Shown here: one piece after another, positions 1 to 8,805 of the stretch
Layout of the letters: each line of letters opens with the position of its first letter
Numbering within the stretch: position 1 is the first letter of the stretch
Assembly: GCA_027325115.1 (NCBI GenBank)
Contig: DAHWFG010000278.1
Location: 1 to 21,268, forward strand
Reading direction: 5' to 3'
DNA length: 21,268 nucleotides
Origin: JAKBCQ01 sp021807585
Lineage (GTDB): Bacteria > Planctomycetota > Planctomycetia > Isosphaerales > Isosphaeraceae
Notes under the pieces: generated by a model
The model's database searches: none
The model's input: only the letters and a program-made list of their open reading frames with translations
What the model was told of the DNA's origin: nothing
Program-made: the position numbers and the translations under genes

Positions 1-233
1 CGTATATCGACAAGCATCCCGGGGTCGCGGCGGTGTTTGTCGCGGCGGGAACGCCCAAATCGTTACCCAAGGTCGTTGCGATCGGGCTTCGCGGCGACGA
101 ATATGAAGACGACCCACAGGCGCCCTGGCTGGTGCGAGGCCCTCGTAAGTTCAAGAATCTCAACAAGCGATCCTCTCAAAATCGCGACGAGACGCGCGAC
201 CTTGAGGGGACGGGATCGGGACGATCACAATGA
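1..233 (+). CDS. 3' end of an unrecognised protein (5' end outside the window)
   Basis: An open frame enters from the left edge (first full codon at base 3) and ends with TGA at 231-233. Its stop overlaps the ATG of the next gene as ATGA, the usual sign of translational coupling in a co-transcribed pair. Codon third positions are GC-rich for the first 50 or so codons, as in the neighbouring genes. The visible C-terminus has a short hydrophobic strand (VAAVFVAAGT), a second strand (KVVAIGL), then an acidic/proline patch (DEYEDDPQAPW) and a polar basic tail. I do not recognise the family. The last 20 residues are low-complexity and could be a poorly conserved tail. Only about 77 residues are visible, so no function is offered. 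Confidence 0.6.
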   Translation, partial: YIDKHPGVAAVFVAAGTPKSLPKVVAIGLRGDEYEDDPQAPWLVRGPRKFKNLNKRSSQNRDETRDLEGTGSGRSQ

Positions 234-1183
234 CGAGCGTGGAAACGAATCAACGTCGGTCGCCGGGGTTCGCCGCGGTGTTTTTCCTGGTTTTGCTCCG
301 GCTGGCGATCGGCTGGCACTTCTTTTACGAGGGGGCTTGGAAGCTTCAATCGGGCGCCGCGGGCGACGAGCCGTCGTTCTCTTCGGCGGGTTATCTGAAG
401 AACGCGACGGGTCCACTCGGGCCGTATTTTCGCAAGTTGGCGGGAGATCTGGACCCCGACGGACGCGATGCGCTCGATCACGCCAAGCTATCGAAGGCGT
501 GGAAAACCGAGCTCGATCGCGTGACCGAGCAATTCGGCTTTGACGCCGAACAGGGCAAGAGCGCCGCGGACGCGCTCACTCAAACCGAAGCCAAGGCCGA
601 CGCGTGGTTCGAGGATTCGGACAACAAGCGTAAGATCGCGGAATATTTTCATAAACTCGAAAATTATCGTGTTGATTCGGCGGCCGCCAAGGGATTTACG
701 CGGAAGAGCGATTGGATGAAAAGCGCGTGGGGTGAGATTCAATCGACCAAGGGGGAGCTGATCGGTTATGTCGACGGTTTGTCGCGTTCGTTGCGCGATC
801 AGTGGAACGCGATCGCGACCCCCGAGCAGCTTGCGAAGGCGGGCTCATACGCTCCCGACAAGGGGATGACCCCGCTGATCGACAAGCTGACGATGTACGG
901 ATTGGCGGTGATCGGGATCGGCCTGATTTTCGGCTTTTTGACGCGGCTTTCGGCGTTTTCGGCGGCGGTGTTCCTTACGCTTGTTTATCTCAGTTCGCCG
1001 CCGTGGCCGGGGCTGCCGCAAAGCCCGATGTCCGAAGGGCATTATTTGTATGTGAATAAGAATTTGATCGAATTGATCGCGTGTTTGGCGATCATGAGCC
1101 TGCCGACGGGGCGCTGGTTCGGCGTCGATGCGATCTTGGGGGCGAAGTCGCGTCGGCCCGCGGCCGAGGAGGCGCCTCGATGA
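230..1183 (+). CDS. DoxX family membrane protein with large central insert
   Basis: This is a 317-residue integral membrane protein. Residues about 14-36 form the first membrane helix (FLVLLRLAIGWHFFYEGAWK), with the aromatic/Glu pattern that ends DoxX helix 1. Helices 2-4 lie in roughly residues 218-300 and include the conserved-looking NKNLIELIACLAI segment. Between helix 1 and helix 2 is a soluble, charged, mostly helical stretch of about 180 residues, much larger than in ordinary DoxX proteins (about 130-150 residues in total). DoxX proteins are often linked to thiol or quinone redox at the membrane, but no substrate can be inferred here. The start is fixed by the ATGA overlap with the preceding gene. 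A purine-rich run (GAGGGGACGGGA) lies upstream, though further away than a normal ribosome binding site. Confidence 0.85.
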   Translation: MTSVETNQRRSPGFAAVFFLVLLRLAIGWHFFYEGAWKLQSGAAGDEPSFSSAGYLKNATGPLGPYFRKLAGDLDPDGRDALDHAKLSKAWKTELDRVTEQFGFDAEQGKSAADALTQTEAKADAWFEDSDNKRKIAEYFHKLENYRVDSAAAKGFTRKSDWMKSAWGEIQSTKGELIGYVDGLSRSLRDQWNAIATPEQLAKAGSYAPDKGMTPLIDKLTMYGLAVIGIGLIFGFLTRLSAFSAAVFLTLVYLSSPPWPGLPQSPMSEGHYLYVNKNLIELIACLAIMSLPTGRWFGVDAILGAKSRRPAAEEAPR

Positions 1184-1355
1184 TCGCGGACGATCCATTT
1201 GCGACGTTTCGCCGCGGAATGAATGCGAGAGTCGATCGGCGGGAGTGTTCGCCGGGTGATCGACTCGATACGATGAATGTGATCCCCGGGGCCGGGGCGT
1301 ACCCGGCGCGATTCGAGACCGATTGAACTTTGATATTGAGAGAATCGAGCGAGCC

Positions 1356-2930
1356 ATGACGACCCTGACACCCGAACAGCGAGCTCTGGGGCGAAACAAC
1401 GCGAACGCGGCCTTGGGGCTCTCCCGACGCGATTTCTTGATCGGCGCCGCCGCGGCCGGAGTGGGCGCCGGAGCGACGGGGGCGTATTACTTCAAATACA
1501 AGGCGATCAAAGACCCCGTCCGCGCCGCGATCATCGGCACCGGCAACGAGGGTTGCCAAGCGATGATCCACGAACACAATCGTGATTATCTCAATTATAT
1601 CGGTTACTGCGATATCCGTCCCAGCCAACAAGCTCGCGCCGAACGCGAATTCCTGGCGCACAAGCAATACACCCCCGACGACGTGAAGAAGCTCAAAAAA
1701 TACGCCGACGCCAAAGAGGTGTTCGCCGATCCCGACGTCGAGGTCGTCGTGATCGCCCTGCCGCTTTGGCTGCACGCCCCGATCGCGATCGACGCGATGA
1801 AGGCCGGCAAACATGTTTTTTGTGAAAAGCTGATGGCGCATTCGGTCACCGAATGTAAAGAGATGTGTCGCGTCGCGCGGCAAACGAATCGGCTACTCGC
1901 GATCGGTCATCAACGCCATTACTCGGCGCTTTACGACAACGCGAACTTCCTCGTCCAGGAGGGGATGCTTGGAGAGATCCGTCACATCCGCGCGCTTTGG
2001 CATCGCAACAACGCCGTTCCCCGGATCCAAAAGGATAAAAACGGCAAGCTCGTCTACGATTCCAAGACGGGAGAGCCCGTTTATCAACGCGACGACAAGG
2101 GGAACATCCTTTATTTCGATTCCTGGAAGCCCGATACGCCCAAAGACGACATGAACGTCGATTTCGCCAAATACGGCTATAAGAGCTTGGACGAGTTGAT
2201 CCGTTGGCGGCTTTACAATCGGACGGGGGCGGGGTTGATGGCCGAGCTGGGCAGCCATCAGCTCGACGCGTGCTCGATTTTCCTGGGCAAGAAGCATCCG
2301 TTCGCGGTGACGGGGATCGGCGGGACGTTCTTTTACCAGGACGGCCGCGAAGTCGACGATCACGTGTTCGTGACGTTCGAGTTCCCCGGCAAGGCCGAGA
2401 AGGATCACGTCGTGGTAACATATTCGTCGATTTCGACGAATCGGTTCGAGAACTACGGCGAGGAGGTGATGGGATCGAAGGGGACGATGATCGTCGAAGG
2501 CGAGGCCGATTTGATGCTCTATAAAGAGCCCGATCCGAACGGCAAATCGACCCCTTCGGCTTCGACTTCGATCACGATCGAGAAGCAGGGGGGCAAGCCC
2601 GTGATCGAAACGAGCCCGAGCGCCGCGGGGCCGAGCGTCGCGGCTTCGTTGGGGGGCTTGGCCACGTCCACGCCGTCACGCGGTTATCGCGAGGAGCTCG
2701 AGCATTTCGCGTATTGCGTGCGGCACGGTGATCCCTCAAATTATCACGAAGACGCCGAGCATCAGCCGCGTTGCCGCGGCGAGGTGGCGCTCGCCGACGC
2801 GGTCATCGCGCTCACGAGCAACCTGGCGATGCGGCAGAAGCGGCGGATCGATTTCGACCCCAAGTGGTTCGATTACACCTCCGACGACGTCCCCGAGAAA
2901 TCGCTCGGCGATCTCGCCAAAAAAGCGTGA
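1356..2930 (+). CDS. Gfo/Idh/MocA family oxidoreductase with Tat signal
   Basis: This 524-residue protein is a predicted NAD(P)-dependent sugar or sugar-acid dehydrogenase exported by the Tat pathway. A twin-arginine motif (LSRRDFLIG, R24-R25) precedes an Ala/Gly-rich hydrophobic segment to about residue 43. The Rossmann domain starts at residue 55 (VRAAIIGTGNEG) and continues through VVVIALPLWLHA. The position of the family EKP motif reads E157-K158-L159, a Leu replacing the usual Pro. HQRHYSALYDNA and the C-terminal alpha/beta domain follow, ending in a typical FDPKWF tail. I chose ATG 1356. An in-frame TTG at 1323 would add 11 residues ahead of the signal with no visible benefit. Secreted paralogues of this family are numerous in planctomycetes. 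The substrate is unknown. Confidence 0.9.
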   Translation: MTTLTPEQRALGRNNANAALGLSRRDFLIGAAAAGVGAGATGAYYFKYKAIKDPVRAAIIGTGNEGCQAMIHEHNRDYLNYIGYCDIRPSQQARAEREFLAHKQYTPDDVKKLKKYADAKEVFADPDVEVVVIALPLWLHAPIAIDAMKAGKHVFCEKLMAHSVTECKEMCRVARQTNRLLAIGHQRHYSALYDNANFLVQEGMLGEIRHIRALWHRNNAVPRIQKDKNGKLVYDSKTGEPVYQRDDKGNILYFDSWKPDTPKDDMNVDFAKYGYKSLDELIRWRLYNRTGAGLMAELGSHQLDACSIFLGKKHPFAVTGIGGTFFYQDGREVDDHVFVTFEFPGKAEKDHVVVTYSSISTNRFENYGEEVMGSKGTMIVEGEADLMLYKEPDPNGKSTPSASTSITIEKQGGKPVIETSPSAAGPSVAASLGGLATSTPSRGYREELEHFAYCVRHGDPSNYHEDAEHQPRCRGEVALADAVIALTSNLAMRQKRRIDFDPKWFDYTSDDVPEKSLGDLAKKA

Positions 2931-3139
2931 GGGTTCGCGTTTCGTTTGTGAATACTTGCGTTTCGGTGGCGCGTCGACGATCAAGGCCGGCGGCGCGCGG
3001 CCGATATCGACCCGAGTCGGCCTTGTCAATTTGACGAGAAACCTCACAATGAGCGCGATCCGCACGGATGTCGGGTCGACGGAACGCACGACGGGTTTGT
3101 CGCCGTCCCGCCCAAATTTAGCCTGGGAACGGAGTTCGC

Positions 3140-3988
3140 ATGTCGTCGGTCACATCGGCCACAGACTCGAACGGAACGGTTTCGCCGATCGCGCGGATCG
3201 GTGAGCAAACGTTCGAGTTCGTCGCCGAGTTCGGCGCGATGGCGCATTTTTCGTTGCAAGCGTTCGGCTGGATGTTCCGCCGATCTCCGCGTTGGTCGGT
3301 TCTGGTGCCGATTTTTTACACGATCGGCGTTTCGAGCTTCCCCGTCGTCGCGATCACGGGGACGTTCATCGGCATGGTTCTGGCGGTTCAGGCGTATAGC
3401 CAGTTTGAATTGATGGGGCTCGCGACTCGGCTCGGCTCGGTGATCAACATCTCGCTCGTGAAGGAGTTGGGGCCCGTGCTCGCCGCGACGATGCTCGCGG
3501 GGCGGGTGGGGTCGTCGATGGCCGCCGAACTGGGAACGATGCGCGTGACCGAACAGATCGATGCGCTCGCGGCGCTGGGGACGAATCCGATCTTCTTTCT
3601 TGTGACGCCTCGATTTTTGGCGTGCTTTCTGCTCATTCCGCTTTTAACACTGATGGCCGATTTCATGGGGGTGATCGGCGGCGCGGTGGTGAGCACTCAG
3701 CTTCTCAAGGTCGACGCTTATCATTACTGGTTGCATTCAAGAGAATATGTTGGTGCTTTAGATTTGTTGGCGGGGGTTTTTAAAAGTTATTTTTTTGGAG
3801 CGGCGATCGCGTTGATCAGTTGCCACCGGGGTTTTCATTCGAAGGCGGGCGCCAAGGGGGTGGGGCGGGCCGCGACCGAAGCGTTTGTGTATTCGTTTAT
3901 CGCTATTTTGTTTCTCGATTTCACGATCGGAATTTTTTGGAACACCGCTTACAACGCGATCTGGCCAGATTCGGCGAATCTTATATGA
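3140..3988 (+). CDS. mlaE: MlaE-type ABC transporter permease (lipid transport)
   Basis: This 282-residue inner-membrane permease belongs to the MlaE/MCE-associated family, which moves phospholipid or other hydrophobic lipids between membranes. Family features seen are a hydrophobic core starting near residue 55, the segment GTFIGMVLAVQAYSQF, then SLVKELGPVLAATMLAGRVGSSMAAELGTM. The coupling-helix motif EQIDALAALGTNP comes next, followed by PRFLACFLLIPLLTL and closing membrane helices. GGAG at 3131-3134 sits 5 nt before the ATG, supporting this start. The stop overlaps the start of the ATPase gene (ATGA at 3985-3988), so permease and ATPase are co-translated. An AT-rich patch occurs at about 3720-3800 without breaking the frame. 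Confidence 0.93.
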   Translation: MSSVTSATDSNGTVSPIARIGEQTFEFVAEFGAMAHFSLQAFGWMFRRSPRWSVLVPIFYTIGVSSFPVVAITGTFIGMVLAVQAYSQFELMGLATRLGSVINISLVKELGPVLAATMLAGRVGSSMAAELGTMRVTEQIDALAALGTNPIFFLVTPRFLACFLLIPLLTLMADFMGVIGGAVVSTQLLKVDAYHYWLHSREYVGALDLLAGVFKSYFFGAAIALISCHRGFHSKAGAKGVGRAATEAFVYSFIAILFLDFTIGIFWNTAYNAIWPDSANLI

Positions 3989-4836
3989 ACGAATTATTAA
4001 CTCAAAACAATCCCGCGATTGCTCGATCGGGCGAGCCGATCATCGAGCTCAAGGGGATTTCGATTCGATTTCGCCGCCATGTCGTGCTCGAGAATATCGA
4101 TCTGACGATTCGACGCGGCGAGACGGTGTGCGTGATCGGCGAGAGCGGATGCGGCAAAACGGTTTTACTTAAGTTGATTATTGGATTGCTTCAGCCGAGT
4201 TCGGGGGTCGTCGTGTTCGACGGAGTCGATCTCGCGGGGCTCGGCGATTTTGAGATGAGCCGAACGCGGCTTCGGTTCGGCTTTTTGTTCCAGATGGCGG
4301 CGCTTTTCGACAGCATGACGATCTTTGATAACGTCGCGTTCGGGCCGCGCGAGCACGGCCTTCCGCTCACTCCCGCGGCGCTTAAAAAGCTGGTCGACGA
4401 TCGGCTCCACGAGGTCGGTTTGCCGTCGGGAATCGAGGTCAAAAAGCCCGCCGAGCTTTCGGGCGGCCAGCGCAAACGGGTCGGCCTGGCGCGCGCCCTG
4501 GCGCTCGACCCCGAGGTGATGCTTTACGATGAGCCGACGACGGGTCTCGACCCGATCATGAGCGACGTGATCAACGAACTGATCCTTCAAACGCAGCGCG
4601 CCAAACACGTGACGGGGGTCGTCGTCACCCACGACATGAAGACCGTCGTCAAAGTCGCCGACCGTGTCGTCATGCTTTATCCCCATTCCCGGCTCAAACC
4701 CGGCGAACCTCAAATCATTTACGACGGCGACCCCGACGCGATGGAGCGACACCCCGACCTGCGCGTCCGTCAATTCGTTCGCGGCGAGGCGGGGGAACGT
4801 TTGAAAGAAATGAGCAATGGATCCGATCAATCATAA
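3985..4836 (+). CDS. mlaF: MlaF-type ABC transporter ATP-binding protein
   Basis: This 283-residue cytoplasmic ATPase powers the MlaE permease. All ABC motifs are present: Walker A GESGCGKT (residues 52-59), Q-loop Gln at about 103 (FLFQMAALFDSMT), signature LSGGQRKRVGLARAL (158-172), Walker B VMLYDE (178-183), D-loop GLDP and switch His 216 (VVVTHD). The FQMAALFDSMTIFDNVAFGPRE block is characteristic of the MlaF subgroup. The ATG at 3985 overlaps the mlaE stop by 4 nt. An upstream in-frame start at 3820 would put 55 extra codons inside mlaE and is rejected. The three-gene order E-F-D matches Mla operons. Confidence 0.94.
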   Translation: MNELLTQNNPAIARSGEPIIELKGISIRFRRHVVLENIDLTIRRGETVCVIGESGCGKTVLLKLIIGLLQPSSGVVVFDGVDLAGLGDFEMSRTRLRFGFLFQMAALFDSMTIFDNVAFGPREHGLPLTPAALKKLVDDRLHEVGLPSGIEVKKPAELSGGQRKRVGLARALALDPEVMLYDEPTTGLDPIMSDVINELILQTQRAKHVTGVVVTHDMKTVVKVADRVVMLYPHSRLKPGEPQIIYDGDPDAMERHPDLRVRQFVRGEAGERLKEMSNGSDQS

Positions 4837-4973
4837 AAACATAATAATGTTATTTGGTAATGATTCGCGCCGCTCGATCCCGCGTCGTCGAGCCGAGGCG
4901 GGCGAGACGTTCGTCGCGGCGTCGCGGGCGGGGAAAGCCGTCGTATTCGTCTCTGCCGATATCGAGGTCGATC

Positions 4974-6080
4974 ATGAATGAACGCGTGATGCAATTTAGG
5001 ATCGGCTTATTTGTAATCGGCGCCGGTTTGGTGCTGACGGTGATGCTTTTTTGGTTCGGCGAAACCCCCTCGCTCTTGCGTGAAAATCGTTATATCCGCG
5101 TTCGTTACGACGAGGCGCCCGGAGTCGGCGTGGGGATCCCCGTGCGGAAAAGCGGGATTCGCATCGGCGAGGTCGCGTCGATCAATATCGACGACGATCC
5201 CAAACATCCCGATAGCGTGATTGTGACGATCGCGATCGAGCACAATTTCAAGATCCGCGAGGGATCGACTCCGCGGATTAGCCGGGCGCTCATCGGCGAC
5301 GTTTCCATTGATTTTCAACCGGGAAAAGGATTGGGATTCCTGGAAATGGGGTCGACTCCCCACGGCGCCCCGCTCATTCAAGGAAGCGTCGCCCCCGATC
5401 CCGCGAACGCTCTCGCCGCCGCGACGGTCGCCTTCGAACGCGCCGGCAACACGCTCAATTCGATCAGCGGCGCCGCCGACGGAATTATGGATCTCACGAA
5501 AAAACTTCAAAATATCGGTGAATTTCTTGATACCTGGAAATCCACCGGAACCCGCGTCGGGTCGCTCGCAGAAAATTTTGATCAAGTGTTCAAAAAAAGC
5601 GGCGGCGATATCGAGCCGATGATCACCAATCTGAAACAAATCTCCGAAAAACTCAACGGCGTACTCGATCCCAAAGCGCAGGCGCAACTGAAGGCGACGA
5701 TCGATCGCCTCGACACCGTCTCGGCCAAGCTCAATCAGGATCTCGTCGCGGTCGAGCCCTTGCTCAAAGATCTTGGCGCCGATTCGCGTCACATCCCCAC
5801 GACCGCGTTCGGCACGATCCTTTTTCGACTCAATCGTGTCGTGTACGACGTCGGCCTGCTGACCGAGGCGCTCGGCGACGGCAAGGGCCGGCTTAATCCC
5901 AACGGTACGGTCCAAAAATTGGTGACGAACCGCGAGCTTTACGACAACCTCAGCCGAATGTCGACCCACGCCGCCGAGCTCTTTGATAGCCTCAAACCCG
6001 TCGTCGCCGATATCAAGGTGTTCGCCGCCAAGATTAAAAACGATCCGTCGGCGCTGATGCGCGGGGCTCTCCAACGATAA
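4974..6080 (+). CDS. mlaD: MlaD/MCE domain protein
   Basis: This 368-residue protein is the substrate-binding, membrane-anchored MCE component of the preceding transporter. One N-terminal membrane helix (about residues 7-28, FRIGLFVIGAGLVLTVMLFW) is followed by a single MCE domain (about 37-120). That domain includes the GVGVGIPVRKSGIRIGEV core and a strand ending VSIDFQPG. A long helical, probably oligomerising region follows to the end. ATG 4974 is preferred because GAGG at 4964-4967 stands 6 nt upstream and because the membrane anchor then begins at the N-terminus. The frame is open back to 4854 but encodes an Arg/Ser-rich stretch unlike a protein N-terminus. No mlaC or mlaB homologue follows in this window. 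Outer-membrane lipid trafficking is the family role; the exact lipid is unknown. Confidence 0.9.
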   Translation: MNERVMQFRIGLFVIGAGLVLTVMLFWFGETPSLLRENRYIRVRYDEAPGVGVGIPVRKSGIRIGEVASINIDDDPKHPDSVIVTIAIEHNFKIREGSTPRISRALIGDVSIDFQPGKGLGFLEMGSTPHGAPLIQGSVAPDPANALAAATVAFERAGNTLNSISGAADGIMDLTKKLQNIGEFLDTWKSTGTRVGSLAENFDQVFKKSGGDIEPMITNLKQISEKLNGVLDPKAQAQLKATIDRLDTVSAKLNQDLVAVEPLLKDLGADSRHIPTTAFGTILFRLNRVVYDVGLLTEALGDGKGRLNPNGTVQKLVTNRELYDNLSRMSTHAAELFDSLKPVVADIKVFAAKIKNDPSALMRGALQR

Positions 6081-6420
6081 CGATTCACCATCCTGGAACG
6101 AAGCCTCGCTCGCACGATCGGCTTTGACGACTAAAAACAACCCATGAGCTCACCCATGAAACCTTCCAATCGAGCGAATCTCCAATCTCTCCATCCAATC
6201 GCTTGTCGCCACGGCAGGCATGATTGGACGTCGATCGGCCGGCATACGAACCGCGAGTCGTCGTCCGTGATCGCCGACAACCCGAGGGAAAAACAACCCT
6301 CGGTCGCTCCGTTGATCGCATCGCGTCGCTCCCGGGGTTAGAATAAGATTTCCGTTCGTCCGAATCACACAACGAAGCTCGCTCCCGATTCCGCATCGTT
6401 CGTTTAAGAAAGCGAAGCGA
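6081..6420. other. Intergenic region between mlaD and the phosphatase gene
   Basis: This is a 340-bp stretch without a convincing gene. Short open frames on both strands have Arg/Ser-rich translations and no ribosome binding sites. It holds a 7-bp hairpin (6282-6303) listed separately. An AT-richer patch at about 6340-6352 (TTAGAATAAGAT) contains TAGAAT/TAAGAT as possible -10 boxes for the downstream gene, but I could not place a matching -35. Confidence 0.6.
6282..6303 (+). terminator. Possible terminator hairpin after the mla operon
   Basis: CCGAGGG (6282-6288) and CCCTCGG (6297-6303) form a perfect 7-bp GC-rich stem around an A-rich 8-nt loop. It is 200 bp after the mlaD stop and before the next gene. 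No T-tract follows, so classical Rho-independent activity is uncertain. It may instead be a processing or regulatory hairpin. Confidence 0.35.
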
Positions 6421-7722
6421 ATGAAAAATCACGAAAGCCATGGCGACTCTTTACAAAACGATTGGGAACGTCGGCTCGATTTGATCGTCGACATGATGCG
6501 CGACGTGAGCCGCGAACGCGACCCGCAGCAAATGGTGAGGACTTACGGCAAGCGGATTCGTCAGCTCGTTCCCGCCGATGCGATCGTCGGGTTGAGTCGA
6601 CGCGATCTCGGATTTCCGCATTATAAAGTGACACGCGCGAGCATATGGGAGCGCGAAGTCAACCCGTGGGTCGAGCGCGATCGTCTTCCGGTGTATCGCG
6701 AAGGTTTCTTCGGCGAGCTGATCTACGGCGATCTCCCTAGAATAATTGACGATTTGAAGATTGAACCGGGTGATCCCGCCGCCGAGTTTCTTGCCGGTCA
6801 ACAATCGATCGCGGCGATTCCGCTTTACGACCAGGGTGTTGCGCTCAACATGGTGATCCTGGCTCGGCAACAGCGGGGAGCTTTCGATCGCGATGAATTT
6901 CCCGAGATGGTGTGGGTGAGCAACCTGTTCGGCAGGGCGACGCATAATCTGGTGCTTTCCGAGGAATTACAGCGCGCGTACGACATCGTCGATCACGAGC
7001 TCAAGGTCGTCGCGGATATTCAGCGGTCGCTTTTGCCGACCGCGATTCCGCACATACCGACGCTCGATTTGGCGGTCTCTTATCAAACGTCGCGGTGGGC
7101 CGGCGGCGATTATTACGACTTTTTTCAACTCCCCGACGGACGTTGGGGGTTGCTGATCGCCGACGTCAGCGGCCACGGCACCCCCGCGGCGGTGATCATG
7201 GCGATCACCCACGGCATCGCGCACGCGCATCCGGGACCTCCTTCGCCTCCTTCTCGTATGCTCAATTTTGTGAATCATCATCTGGCCACGCGTTATACCG
7301 CCGAATCGGGAGCGTTTGTCACCGCGTTTTACGGCGTTTATGATCCCGCGACACGGTCGCTGACGTATTCGAGCGCCGGTCACAATCCGCCGCGGCTCAA
7401 GCGATGCCATCGCGGAGGAGCGGTGATCTCGCTCGACGGCGCTCAGAAGATGCCGATGGGGATCGATCACGGCCAGTCGTTCCACGAGGAGACGATCCAG
7501 CTTCTCCCCGGCGATCAGGTCGTTTTTTACACCGATGGAATCACCGAGGCCGAGAATCCCGAGGGAAAGCTCTTCGGCGTCGATCGGCTCGACGAGGTGT
7601 TAACGTGCAATCGAGGCGGCGCCGAGGAGATCGTCCAGGCGGTGCTCGCCGCGGTCGAACGATTCACCGCGGGCGCGCCCCCGGGAGACGATCGAACCCT
7701 GCTCGTCGCCGGCGTGCATTAA
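6421..7722 (+). CDS. GAF-like sensor plus PPM-type (SpoIIE/RsbU) serine phosphatase
   Basis: This 433-residue protein is probably cytoplasmic, with no signal or membrane helix. Residues about 15-185 resemble a GAF-type sensor domain. A short helical linker with the DIQRSLLPT motif (about 199-207) is typical of RsbU-like phosphatases. The PPM/SpoIIE catalytic domain follows with metal-binding motifs GGDYYDFF (228-235), DVSGHG (248-253), SAGHNPP, FYTDGITEAEN and GDDRTLL near the C-terminus. Such proteins dephosphorylate anti-sigma-factor antagonists in partner-switching pathways. No antagonist, kinase or sigma gene is adjacent, so the partner is unknown. The start has only a weak purine-rich lead (AAGAAAGCGAAGCGA). 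A stand-alone transcription unit is likely, since a long gap precedes it and a convergent gene follows. Confidence 0.9.
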   Translation: MKNHESHGDSLQNDWERRLDLIVDMMRDVSRERDPQQMVRTYGKRIRQLVPADAIVGLSRRDLGFPHYKVTRASIWEREVNPWVERDRLPVYREGFFGELIYGDLPRIIDDLKIEPGDPAAEFLAGQQSIAAIPLYDQGVALNMVILARQQRGAFDRDEFPEMVWVSNLFGRATHNLVLSEELQRAYDIVDHELKVVADIQRSLLPTAIPHIPTLDLAVSYQTSRWAGGDYYDFFQLPDGRWGLLIADVSGHGTPAAVIMAITHGIAHAHPGPPSPPSRMLNFVNHHLATRYTAESGAFVTAFYGVYDPATRSLTYSSAGHNPPRLKRCHRGGAVISLDGAQKMPMGIDHGQSFHEETIQLLPGDQVVFYTDGITEAENPEGKLFGVDRLDEVLTCNRGGAEEIVQAVLAAVERFTAGAPPGDDRTLLVAGVH

Positions 7723-7866
7723 TTCAGGCGAATCACAAACCGTTCGCTTTCCGAATCGCACACAACGATCAATCAATCTTAATTATCTGGATATAGTGCA
7801 ATTTGTAAGAGTGAATTATGTAAGAATTCCCGATATCATGTTCCAAAATAACGTCGATCGACGAGT

Positions 7867-8760
7867 TCAAACCTTTTTGTCGACGATCGCCCGGCCGATG
7901 TCGAGAATCCCCTCGGCGTCGAGCGTGAGATGGTTCGCGACGAAAAGTTCCTGGATCGCTTTTTTATGAATTTTCATCTTCATCCCGCCGACGCCGAGAG
8001 CGCCCCACGTGAGAACCCCGTCGCGGTTCGTTTTTTTATCGCCGGGGTCGATCCCCTCGATTCCCGCGGGAGGAACCGCGTTCAAATCGATCGCGACGCG
8101 CAACGATTCGATTCGCTCGCGAATATCAAGAGGCAAGAGCGGTACGCCGAGCGCGCCCGCCGCGACGACGATCGACACGCCTCGAAGCCCCTCCTCAAGC
8201 GATTTTGGGTCGTGCGTGGCGAATCCGCCGATCGACGTTCCGGTTTGTGCCGCCATATTCTTGGCAATCGCGTGCGCCCGCCCCGCGTCGCGCGAACCGA
8301 GCGCCACATCCGCCCCAAGCTTCGCGAGCAAGCGTGCGACCCTCATGCCGACAGGCCCCGTCCCCGCCAACACCGCGGCGCGAGCCCCCTCGATCGATCC
8401 CCCCATCCCCTCGCTCGCGGCGAGAGCCGCGGCCGCCGCGGTCGTGTTCGCTCCGTTGGGATCGAGCATCACCGAGACGCGAAACGGGCCGAAAAACGCC
8501 GCGATCGCCTCGTTATACAACGATTCGGCCGCGGCGACGCTCGACCCTCCCACGAAGACCGCGGTTCGATTGAGCTCGGACACGCCGCGCGTGAAGAGCG
8601 CTCCGTGCACGAGCCCGCGAACCTGCTCAACCAGAACCCCGCCGAACGTCAGCAACCGATCGACCCCCGCGTCGATCGCCGTCGCCGAATCGAAGACGCT
8701 CGGATGAGGGTCGACGTCGAGCTGCAACAAAATCGTCGGCTTGTCGTTCGATCCGGTCAT
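7867..8760 (-). CDS. mtdB: NAD(P)-dependent methylene-tetrahydromethanopterin dehydrogenase
   Basis: This 297-residue cytoplasmic enzyme oxidises methylene-H4MPT to methenyl-H4MPT, the step after Fae in formaldehyde oxidation. Family features are the N-terminal VFDSATAIDAGVDRLLTFGGV block, the GGSSVAAAESLYNEA helix, an MLDPNGANTTAAAA substrate-side segment, a nucleotide-binding AVLAGTGPVGMRVA loop and the DLNAVPPAGIEGID signature. The symbol is the general family one. Planctomycetes carry the distinct NADP-preferring MtdC class, known from a Gemmata strain, and MtdB versus MtdC cannot be settled from motifs alone. The gene lies 45 bp downstream of fae on the same strand, and the two are almost certainly one operon. 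The ribosome binding site is weak (AAGATG). Confidence 0.9.
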   Translation of the reverse strand: MTGSNDKPTILLQLDVDPHPSVFDSATAIDAGVDRLLTFGGVLVEQVRGLVHGALFTRGVSELNRTAVFVGGSSVAAAESLYNEAIAAFFGPFRVSVMLDPNGANTTAAAAALAASEGMGGSIEGARAAVLAGTGPVGMRVARLLAKLGADVALGSRDAGRAHAIAKNMAAQTGTSIGGFATHDPKSLEEGLRGVSIVVAAGALGVPLLPLDIRERIESLRVAIDLNAVPPAGIEGIDPGDKKTNRDGVLTWGALGVGGMKMKIHKKAIQELFVANHLTLDAEGILDIGRAIVDKKV

Positions 8761-8805
8761 ACAATCATCTTGATGTTAATATCCGGTGATTCGATACGGT
8801 CGCGA

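Noticed and set aside
3020..3060. mla promoter with TTGACG as -35
   Set aside because: No acceptable -10 hexamer occurs at 16-18 nt spacing.
4854..4973. N-terminal extension of MlaD
   Set aside because: The frame is open, but the residues are Arg/Ser-rich and the good GAGG site and membrane anchor both point to ATG 4974.
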